The position numbers and the translations under genes are program-made. From Nitrososphaerota archaeon (GTDB lineage: Archaea > Thermoproteota > Nitrososphaeria > Nitrososphaerales > CADDZS01): a DNA stretch of 20,612 nt. The number at the start of each line of letters is the position of its first letter. Positions within the stretch are counted from its first letter, which is position 1. Below are positions 1-6,330 of the stretch, piece after piece. Under the pieces are notes generated by a model. The model was not told the DNA's origin and ran no database searches. It saw only the letters and a list, made by a program, of their open reading frames with translations. The DNA lies in the NCBI GenBank assembly GCA_013288145.1, contig JABDCJ010000047.1:1-20612 (forward strand), written 5' to 3'.

Positions 1-455
1 TGATGGCGAAGGCTGCAGCTAATTATGCCAACAGCATTCTAGCCCGGTTGGAAGTCCAAAGCGAAGGGTATCATGAAGCGATTCTACTTAACGGCAGCGG
101 AATGGTAACCGAAGGCACAGGCGAGAATATTTTTCTGGTGAGCAACGGTGAAATCAGGACCCCGCCCCTAAGTGCGGGAATTCTACCGGGAATCACTCGG
201 GAGTCAATTATCGAACTGGGGCGCAAAATGGATTTCAAAGTGGAGGAAATTAATCTCAGTCGAAGCGAGCTTCTCCTCGCGGACGAGCTCTTTTTTTCGG
301 GTACTGCAGCTGAGGTCACTCCGATAAGGGAAATCGACAATCAAAAAATTGGAAATGGAGTCCGTGGACCGATCACTCAGAAGATCCAATCAAAGTTCTT
401 CGACATAGTCCGTGGGAAGGATTCTAACTTTGCTCAATGGTTAGAACCGATTTAA
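1..455 (+). CDS. ilvE: Branched-chain amino acid aminotransferase, C-terminal part (5' end outside window)
   Basis: PLP-dependent transaminase of fold type IV that makes valine, leucine and isoleucine from their 2-oxo acids with glutamate as amino donor; cytoplasmic. The visible 150 codons match the second half of IlvE. The first bases hold the AKAAANYANS stretch, whose lysine (bases 9-11) aligns with the catalytic Schiff-base lysine of E. coli IlvE (AKAGGNY). EGTGENIF follows (PLP phosphate and cofactor-binding region), then PPLSAGILPGITR and SGTAAEVTPIREID, all typical of the family. The ATG at base 3 lies inside the conserved region, so it is not the true start and the gene continues upstream. 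It ends with TAA and is followed by 242 bp without a gene before the convergent hef. Family assignment is secure. A D-amino acid or aminodeoxychorismate-lyase paralogue is unlikely given the GTGENIF and GTAAE motifs. Confidence 0.95.
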   Translation, partial: MAKAAANYANSILARLEVQSEGYHEAILLNGSGMVTEGTGENIFLVSNGEIRTPPLSAGILPGITRESIIELGRKMDFKVEEINLSRSELLLADELFFSGTAAEVTPIREIDNQKIGNGVRGPITQKIQSKFFDIVRGKDSNFAQWLEPI

Positions 456-697
456 GGGCCGTATCTTGCCCGGAAGGGTTACTAGAATTACAACTGAGCT
501 ATTGCTATTAGGCCGTCTCAAAGGTATGAGCATAACAAGAGTAATAAGGTCGGGTCACTCATAGTACTAGTAATGTGTCTTTTTCAATATCTTCCTCTAG
601 ATTCCGCGAAACGATGAGCTAATTCGAGTTAAAAGTGTGACTTTGCTTCAGTGAATTGTTTTAGGAAACTGAAAAATTTTCTTGCTATCCTTCGGTT
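456..697. other. Intergenic gap between convergent ilvE and hef
   Basis: No convincing gene. It holds short A/T runs near 670-682 that could help end transcription of hef on the minus strand (U-rich on that strand). I saw no tRNA cloverleaf, no repeat and no supported small ORF. Confidence 0.4.
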
Positions 698-3055
698 TCA
701 TTCGTCTTCACCTGGTGGAGGAATGTTTAGACTCTCGGTATCTTTGGCTTGTTTAGTATCTAACCCAAGTAAGCTACGTGGATCGGGAAGAGAAGAGGAT
801 GAATATTGCTCCAGCGAATCTTTCTCCGCGATCTTCTCAATTTCATTTGGTGTAGCAGAAATGTACTTCGCCGTAGAGAGTTCCCTGATTCTTTTCGCCG
901 TGACCTCTCCTATTCCATTGACTTTCATAAGATCAAGCTCAGCTGAGGAGAAGAGCTTCTCAATCGTTTCAGTTCTTGAAAGCAAACGGTCCGCAAGAAC
1001 ACCGCTTACGCCGGGGATTCCAGATACGATGTATCTTTGATTTTCAGCAACACTAACCGGTTTTCGTCCTTCCCTGACGCGCAATTCCTTTTTCTTTTCT
1101 AATTGTTCTCTTCTAGCAATGTGGAAGATTATCTCAGCAACTTCCTTTTCATTTGTTGCAAAGAAGACCGGTACCTTGAAATCTGCAAGTACGCTTGCAA
1201 GCGCTCCGTAGAATGCAGTCTCTCCGATTCCGGAAAGATGTTTCTTTTCCCCTTGAATTACAAGAATAGGTCGGGAGTATTTCTCGCTCATGTTCACTAG
1301 CTGTTTGAACAACCTGCCGTCATAGATCGATTTTACAAAGTCATCGAGGGTTTTCCTTTCAATGACGATCTCTTCAGATAGGACGAAATCTCCGAAATCG
1401 AGCTGCTTTACTTCTACCCGAGAGCCTCTTTGTCTTAACTTTTCGACAAGTTCCGGAATTTCCCGGGTATCCGCGATAACAAGAGGAACATTGTCACCCT
1501 GTGGTCCGACGAACTGATCAAGAGGCCCCTTTTTCTCGGTCTTTGATTCAACCAGGGTTTTGGCAAATTTTCTAGTTTCACCGAGTCTCCTCCTGCTCAG
1601 CCAATAATAGGCCTCATCTCGAGTACCCTTTGTGATTAGAACGTACAGCCTTCCTTCTTTTCTTCTGCCGGTCCTCCCTTTTCGCTGGACGAATCGGACA
1701 GCGCTGGGAACATTGTCGTAGAAAATTACCACGTTGCAATCTGCGACGTCCAGCCCTTCTTCTCCTACTTGGGTTGCAACAAGAATATCGTAAATGCCGT
1801 CCCTGAGCTGTTGCAATGAACGCAACTGATTTTTTTGGCTCTGCCCGGTTTCGCCACTTTTACCGATGAGGTAGCCCGCCTTGAATCCTTTTTCGGTCAA
1901 AGCTGAATGAATTTGATCAACTGTATCGCGATAACTGGCAAAAATTATTCCGCGTTCCCCGCTTTTTACTGAGCTAGCAAGCTCAATCACTTTCTGAATC
2001 TTGGGATGTTCTTCTCCCTTTGAAAGCAAAGTCTTTGATTTTTCGTAGGCTTCTCGGATTCTCTGCTCGTTCAATAGTTCCGACATCCCAAAACCTCTCT
2101 TTCTTTCGTTTAACCTATCCATAAATTTCGTAAATGCGGTAAGGCTTTGAGTTTCGAGCAGATTTAGGGCGTGATGCAGCCGAATACTGCTAAAAAGAGC
2201 GTTCCTCAGTTGAGAACTCTGAATTTGATCAATCTTCGTTCTCAGCTTCAGGAGGTCTTTGAGCGTGATCGATCCGTAGTTGTTTCTATGAATGATTGAA
2301 GCATCCTCCATCATTTTCAATCTAGAGTTCAATGAGGATCGGAGAAGTTCTTGAACGGATTTCAGCTCGGGGCCAAGCTCAACTTCTATCCAGTTGACAT
2401 CGGTCTTGAACACGAAGGGTTTTACGTCATCGCTCTTTTCGTCACGAGTCTCTACCTTCGTAATCTTGAGTTTTGAAATGATTTCTTCAATTTTGGTTTT
2501 GTCAGATGGTAGCGAGGCAGTCATTCCTACAATTCGGCCACCTTGCCGGAATTCGTTGAAGGCTGAAGCGATCAGTGTATACGCGTAATTACCAACCGCT
2601 CTGTGAACCTCATCAAATACGATAAGAGAAAAGTCCTGAGGTTTGAATTTCCCTTTTTCGAGCTCCACTAGTGCTACCTGCGGCGTTGCACAAACAAGTC
2701 TCCTAGCCCATGTCGAATCCCTAGCTTCCGCGGGATCTTCTCCAGTTAAGATGGCGATCTCGTCTGACGGTAAGTCCAGATATTTCAAAAAAAATGAATA
2801 ATGTTGGTTTGCAAGAACTCTTGTTGGAGCGAGAACGAGGGCCCTTGATTCCGAACTCTTGCTAAGAAAGTCCGCTATGATGAGGAGTGCGATCGCAGTT
2901 TTGCCTAGACCTGTTGGGAGGATGACGAGAGTATTTTGAGCCGTTGCAATCTTGGCTACATCCAGCTGATAGGCACGTTCTTCTAGCAGGCCCGGTTTTA
3001 CAAGCGGAAATTCAACGAATTTTGCCTGCGCTGTGATAGGTTCTTTCAGCTCCAA
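698..3055 (-). CDS. hef: Hef: FANCM-like helicase fused to XPF/MUS81-family nuclease
   Basis: DNA repair enzyme that unwinds and cleaves stalled replication forks and branched DNA. The 785 residues carry the full euryarchaeal-type Hef layout. Helicase domain 1 has a Walker A (LPTGLGKT, 46-53), DEVH (148-151) and TAS (179-181). An insertion of about 230-345 fits the thumb-like domain of Hef/FANCM. Helicase domain 2 ends in QRKGRTGR (457-464). The ERCC4 nuclease starts near 524, with D529, D553/D556 and ERKTLDD (566-572). Tandem helix-hairpin-helix motifs lie near 676-695 and 708-728. All catalytic residues look intact. A Ser/Pro/acidic tail of about 55 residues (731-785) follows the HhH region and is probably disordered. 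The start is TTG (minus strand, 3055-3053), about 10 nt downstream of the transcript start predicted from the A-box at 3086-3096. Crenarchaeal XPF lacks the helicase half, so this argues against a crenarchaeal host. Confidence 0.95.
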   Translation of the reverse strand: MELKEPITAQAKFVEFPLVKPGLLEERAYQLDVAKIATAQNTLVILPTGLGKTAIALLIIADFLSKSSESRALVLAPTRVLANQHYSFFLKYLDLPSDEIAILTGEDPAEARDSTWARRLVCATPQVALVELEKGKFKPQDFSLIVFDEVHRAVGNYAYTLIASAFNEFRQGGRIVGMTASLPSDKTKIEEIISKLKITKVETRDEKSDDVKPFVFKTDVNWIEVELGPELKSVQELLRSSLNSRLKMMEDASIIHRNNYGSITLKDLLKLRTKIDQIQSSQLRNALFSSIRLHHALNLLETQSLTAFTKFMDRLNERKRGFGMSELLNEQRIREAYEKSKTLLSKGEEHPKIQKVIELASSVKSGERGIIFASYRDTVDQIHSALTEKGFKAGYLIGKSGETGQSQKNQLRSLQQLRDGIYDILVATQVGEEGLDVADCNVVIFYDNVPSAVRFVQRKGRTGRRKEGRLYVLITKGTRDEAYYWLSRRRLGETRKFAKTLVESKTEKKGPLDQFVGPQGDNVPLVIADTREIPELVEKLRQRGSRVEVKQLDFGDFVLSEEIVIERKTLDDFVKSIYDGRLFKQLVNMSEKYSRPILVIQGEKKHLSGIGETAFYGALASVLADFKVPVFFATNEKEVAEIIFHIARREQLEKKKELRVREGRKPVSVAENQRYIVSGIPGVSGVLADRLLSRTETIEKLFSSAELDLMKVNGIGEVTAKRIRELSTAKYISATPNEIEKIAEKDSLEQYSSSSLPDPRSLLGLDTKQAKDTESLNIPPPGEDE

Positions 3056-3085
3056 AGACTATGGCCCAAGAAAAATCGAATCCAA

Positions 3086-3096
3086 GTATTAAATAG
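3086..3096. promoter_or_regulatory. Shared bidirectional A-box (TATA) between hef and tmk
   Basis: The odd palindrome TATTAAATA (3087-3095) sits in the 46-bp divergent gap. Read on the minus strand (CTATTTAATAC) it places the hef transcript start about 10 nt before its TTG codon. Read on the plus strand it places a start near 3117, which is downstream of the tmk ATG (3102) but upstream of an in-frame TTG at 3147. Assignment is by sequence pattern and spacing only. Confidence 0.5.
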
Positions 3097-3101
3097 ATTA
3101 A

Positions 3102-3812
3102 TTGAATCCTTTTATCAGTAAAAAGAATCGAAAGGCAGTTGTAAGGTTGAGTTCGTCGTCCACGAATAGTGGGGTCCTCATAAGTTTCGAGGGTATAGAC
3201 GCCTCAGGGAAAAATACCCAGTCGAGAATGCTCTGCGAGAGTCTGAAAGAGAACAGAATCAACTTTGAGCTCCTAAGCTTTCCCGAGTATTCTACTCCGA
3301 TAGGGCAGGAGATCAAGAGCTATTTGACGGAAAAGCGCGAATACAGTATGGAGACAATGCACATGCTCTATTCTGCTAACCGGTACGAATTCAAGTCGAG
3401 AATTGAACATTGGATTTCGGAAAAGAAATTCGTAGTCCTGAATAGATACTCTGAATCAAATATCGCGTATGGAATCGCAGACGGCTTGCCCCGGAGCTGG
3501 CTGGAGCAACTTGAAAGCCGGATGCCTGGGTCAGATTACGTTTTTTATCTGAAGATTGATCCGAAAATCTCATTGGCGCGTAAAGCTTCGAGAGATCGAT
3601 TTGAATCGAATCTCAAATTCCTCGAGATGGTTTCCCAAGTTTACGATGCTCTTGCGCTCGACCCAAAGTGGGTGACCATTGACGGGGACCGTGATCCGGG
3701 GATTATTCATTATGAAATATTGAAAACCTTGTCCGCCCGCCTAGGAGATAAAACTCTGAACCCGTCCCCCCAGAAATCGGAAATCATGACTAAGAGGAAC
3801 GCCGCTGTCTAA
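3102..3812 (+). CDS. tmk: Thymidylate kinase (dTMP kinase)
   Basis: Phosphorylates dTMP to dTDP with ATP in dTTP synthesis; cytoplasmic. In the 236-residue reading the P-loop is GIDASGKNT (31-39). PEYSTPIGQEI (61-71) fits the substrate-side loop, and NRY (114-116) replaces the usual DRY motif. ARKASRDRFE (159-168) is the LID region. Length and order match the family. Start is uncertain. ATG 3102 gives a basic 24-residue N-terminal extension before the first beta strand and would precede the transcript start predicted from the A-box at 3086-3096. An in-frame TTG at 3147 gives MSSSSTNSGVLISFEG, closer to usual family length and well placed for that promoter. The coordinates given use the ATG. 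The C-terminus (about residues 216-236) is polar and extends past the fold. The Lrp-type gene follows after 27 bp on the same strand, so the two may be cotranscribed. Confidence 0.9.
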   Translation: MNPFISKKNRKAVVRLSSSSTNSGVLISFEGIDASGKNTQSRMLCESLKENRINFELLSFPEYSTPIGQEIKSYLTEKREYSMETMHMLYSANRYEFKSRIEHWISEKKFVVLNRYSESNIAYGIADGLPRSWLEQLESRMPGSDYVFYLKIDPKISLARKASRDRFESNLKFLEMVSQVYDALALDPKWVTIDGDRDPGIIHYEILKTLSARLGDKTLNPSPQKSEIMTKRNAAV

Positions 3813-3839
3813 TTTCGAAGGTAGGCTTGCTAAGAAACA

Positions 3840-4334
3840 TTGAACGAAACAATAACAGATGAAAAATCAAAACAGCCCACTCTTGATGATTTGGACAGAA
3901 AACTGCTAACAATGCTTCAGGACAACGCAAGAGAATCTGCCTCAGAAATCTCGAGAAGAACCGGCTATAATGAAAATACCATCCGGTATAGAATTGAGAG
4001 ATTGAAGAAAAGTGGAGTGATCAAAGAGTTCACCGCCTTGTTGAACCCGCGTCTGATCGGACTGCCATTTGCTGCGATAATGATGATAACTACAGAGCCA
4101 AATCAGCTCAAGGAGGTTTTCGAACGGCTTGCTGTGCTTGACGAAACAAAGCACATTCTCCAAGCAACGGGAAAGCATGATTTGATTGTAGTTGCTCATT
4201 ATCAGAGCATGACTTCTATGAACGATGCTTCTCAGAAAATAAAATCCATTCCGGGGGTGAGAGAAGCTGAAGTTCATCTGGCCACTGGCTTGATCAAGGT
4301 AGATACAAAATTCAACGTAGGTTCGTCAAACTAG
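3840..4334 (+). CDS. Lrp/AsnC family transcriptional regulator
   Basis: Archaeal feast/famine regulator: an N-terminal winged helix-turn-helix binds DNA and a C-terminal RAM domain assembles dimers or octamers and binds amino acids or related ligands. In the 164 residues LDDLDRKLLTMLQDNAR (15-31) is the classic Lrp opening. The recognition helix region is SEISRRTGYNENTIRYRIERL (35-55), and KKSGVIKEFTALLNP leads into the RAM domain. TGKHDLIVV (110-118) corresponds to the conserved G-D motif at the ligand interface, and IPGVREAEVHLATGLIK (137-153) completes the domain. The start is TTG at 3840, since no in-frame ATG lies before the conserved helix. It is 27 bp after tmk and about 50 bp before an oppositely unrelated membrane gene, so its target cannot be read from context. 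Ligand and regulon are unknown. Confidence 0.92.
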   Translation: MNETITDEKSKQPTLDDLDRKLLTMLQDNARESASEISRRTGYNENTIRYRIERLKKSGVIKEFTALLNPRLIGLPFAAIMMITTEPNQLKEVFERLAVLDETKHILQATGKHDLIVVAHYQSMTSMNDASQKIKSIPGVREAEVHLATGLIKVDTKFNVGSSN

Positions 4335-4352
4335 ATCGCCGATCTGATATGT

Positions 4353-4362
4353 TTCATAATTT
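4353..4362 (+). promoter_or_regulatory. Candidate A-box for the membrane protein-ctaB unit
   Basis: TTCATAATTT centred near 4357 predicts transcription starting about 4383, practically at the ATG at 4384, so a leaderless transcript would be expected. No Shine-Dalgarno site precedes that ATG. Confidence 0.45.
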
Positions 4363-4383
4363 GGCAAGAGCGTAGAGAAAACA

Positions 4384-5271
4384 ATGGGTCAAGATCAATC
4401 CAGGGGAACGATATTTCGCCATTCGTTGTCCGGAATCCTTCTTCTGGTAGCATTGGTTTTTTTCACCTGTATGAACATAATCTACGCCCAAAACAAAGCA
4501 GAATTTCAAACATCAACTGGTTCTTACTTTTACCCTGATGTTTCCCTTGCACTGCTCCTCTTAGGTACGGTATTTCTCGCGATCTCTGCTGTGAATTTTC
4601 TTTTGATTGAATCGAGGAGACCTCTGTCTATTGATTCAAGCTCTAGACTCGTCAGGAGCCTGGGTGCAATTATTGCAGATACGATTTTTCAGAGCAAAAG
4701 AATAATCGCGTTGGTCGCGATAATTTATGCCGTTATTTTTGCTTTTCTCGATGGAATTCTGATTTACCAACCATCAGTTGACTTCGCGTCGTCGTATGGA
4801 ATCTCTACTCCGTCTGCAATTCTAGAAAGCTGTTGCGGACCACCCGGGTATGTTCCAGTAGGACTAGTTTATTTTCCGGCGGAACATTTTGGGATCCAGC
4901 TTATACCCATTTCAATTCTCATAATGTTATTGATATCCGTCTTGGTGGGGGTAAATGTCGCTTTCTTGATGGGTTCCATTGAGAAGTCCAAACCAATGAA
5001 GTTGCAGAAAGCAAGTGCCACGATTCGCTTTGGAAAAAGCTCGTTTGTGGGTGGAGCGCTAGGCGCTACTTTTGGAGTTTTTGCTGGTTGCCCTACATGC
5101 GCAGCGATATTCTTCATTTCTATGATAGCTGGAAGTGGCGCAACAGCTTTTTCGCTTGCGATTTCGGAGTATCAACCCGAAATAATTCTATTGTCGATCC
5201 CTCTTCTTCTTACTTCTATTTGGTGGCAGGCGAGGAGCATCAGATCATTTCTTCTAGGGTGCGCAGTATGA
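4384..5271 (+). CDS. Polytopic membrane protein with CC and CPTC motifs, coupled to ctaB; function unknown
   Basis: I do not recognise a named family. The 295 residues suggest about six membrane helices: roughly 14-34, 52-75, 107-128, 171-197, 219-250 and 266-285. Two cysteine features stand out. SCCGPPG (149-155) lies in the long loop between helices 3 and 4, next to a WYF/P/H-containing stretch. GCPTC (235-239) lies inside a Gly/Ala-rich helix 5, giving a C-x-x-C pair in or near the membrane. A further cysteine is at 293. Such motifs could bind copper or heme, or exchange disulfides, but this is inference. The stop codon overlaps the start of ctaB (ATGA, 5268-5271), which implies cotranslation and a shared role. 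A part in heme O/A synthesis or cytochrome oxidase assembly is the simplest reading. The ATG start is supported by an A-box 27 nt upstream. Confidence 0.8.
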   Translation: MGQDQSRGTIFRHSLSGILLLVALVFFTCMNIIYAQNKAEFQTSTGSYFYPDVSLALLLLGTVFLAISAVNFLLIESRRPLSIDSSSRLVRSLGAIIADTIFQSKRIIALVAIIYAVIFAFLDGILIYQPSVDFASSYGISTPSAILESCCGPPGYVPVGLVYFPAEHFGIQLIPISILIMLLISVLVGVNVAFLMGSIEKSKPMKLQKASATIRFGKSSFVGGALGATFGVFAGCPTCAAIFFISMIAGSGATAFSLAISEYQPEIILLSIPLLLTSIWWQARSIRSFLLGCAV

Positions 5272-6164
5272 CCAAAGTAGAAACTACGATGGCAAGGGGC
5301 TCGACCCTCTCTAACTATGTCCAACTGATGAAGCCGGGAATCATGGTTCTTCTAGTTTTGGAGGCAATAACTGCAATGATTGTTGCAAGTGGTCGATCGA
5401 CACAATTTACCTCTGTCATAGGAATCGCGGCAGCCGGGATCTTGTCCTCAGGAGGATCTGCTGCTTTGAATCACTATCTGGAAAGAAGCAAAGACGTTCT
5501 CATGACTAGAACAGATCATCGACCCGTTGCCACCCAGAGGATTCCGGCAAAGAACGCCTTGGTCTTTGGAATTGCCTTGATTGCTTCGGGTCTAACGCTT
5601 GCCTTGATTTTGTTCAATGTACTCACTGCCTCAATGATCTTACTTGGAAGCGTTTCGTACATCTTCCTTTACACAATTTACCTCAAGCCTAGGACATATT
5701 GGAATATTGTAATTGGAGGAATCGCCGGGGTATTTCCAGCGCTTGCAGGTTGGGCAGCAGTCGAAGACAGAATTGGTTGGCCATCAATATTCATCGGACT
5801 TTTGGTGTTTCTGTGGACACCTCCTCACTTTTGGGGTTTGTCACTAAAGTTCAAAGAGGATTACGCTAAATCAGGGTATCCCATGTTGTCGGTTGTCAAA
5901 AATCAGAACGAAGTGATAAACTGGATTGTATTGTCGACGATCCCCCTCTTGATATTCTCGGTCCTTCCACTTGCAATTCACGCGCTCGGGTCGTTTGACG
6001 CGGTGTATTATTTGACCGCGGCAGTAATGGGCGCAGCTTTTGTAATCGTGGATTATCGTATGCTGAAGAAACCGACGGTGCAGAACGGATTCAATGCGTT
6101 CCTGATATCGTTACCTTATTTGTTCATATTATTTGCCGGGATGATCGTTAGTGCGATTTTCTAA
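5268..6164 (+). CDS. ctaB: Protoheme IX farnesyltransferase (heme O synthase)
   Basis: Membrane UbiA-superfamily prenyltransferase that attaches a farnesyl-type chain to heme B, giving heme O for heme-copper oxidases. From the ATG at 5268 it has 298 residues, normal for CtaB. First motif: N68 followed by LERSKDVLMTRTDHRP (71-86), matching N-x3-(D/E)-x3-D-x2-M-x-RT-x2-RP, with E72 and S74 where Asp is common. Second region: YLKPRTYWNIVIGGIAG (138-154), then GWAAV and TPPHFWGLSLKFKEDY (184-199). About nine hydrophobic segments are visible. A longer reading of the frame back to 5088 exists, but that part overlaps the upstream gene in another frame and has no family similarity. The ATGA overlap with the preceding membrane protein makes 5268 the natural start. 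No oxidase subunit or ctaA is in the window. Confidence 0.95.
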   Translation: MTKVETTMARGSTLSNYVQLMKPGIMVLLVLEAITAMIVASGRSTQFTSVIGIAAAGILSSGGSAALNHYLERSKDVLMTRTDHRPVATQRIPAKNALVFGIALIASGLTLALILFNVLTASMILLGSVSYIFLYTIYLKPRTYWNIVIGGIAGVFPALAGWAAVEDRIGWPSIFIGLLVFLWTPPHFWGLSLKFKEDYAKSGYPMLSVVKNQNEVINWIVLSTIPLLIFSVLPLAIHALGSFDAVYYLTAAVMGAAFVIVDYRMLKKPTVQNGFNAFLISLPYLFILFAGMIVSAIF

Positions 6165-6283
6165 CGAAACTATTTTTGAGCGGTCTTCTCTCCCAACCAT
6201 TCCATTCAATGAGCGAGGCTCTTCAATAACTTTCATTTCGACTTATGAACTCACATGACAAAGCTAATTTCCTGTCGATAAAC

Positions 6284-6292
6284 TATATTATC
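6284..6292 (+). promoter_or_regulatory. Candidate A-box for glgP
   Basis: TATATTATC centred near 6288 predicts transcription starting near 6314, about 17 nt before the TTG start at 6331. It lies in the 166-bp gap after ctaB. A T-run just after the ctaB stop (6173-6177) could end the upstream transcript. Confidence 0.5.
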
Positions 6293-6330
6293 AATTTTCT
6301 GACAGTATTTCAAATGCCCAGTTCCCGACC

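Noticed and set aside
611..672. Possible C/D box guide RNA in the ilvE-hef gap (ACGATGA near 611, CTGA near 669)
   Set aside because: The C box is imperfect and no proper D'/C' pair lies between them.
651..1040. A 129-codon plus-strand frame over the 3' end of hef
   Set aside because: It is antisense to the HhH and tail region of Hef and has no recognisable features.
5088..5267. N-terminal extension of ctaB by 60 codons
   Set aside because: It overlaps the upstream membrane protein gene in another frame and has no prenyltransferase similarity; the ATGA overlap at 5268 explains the start.
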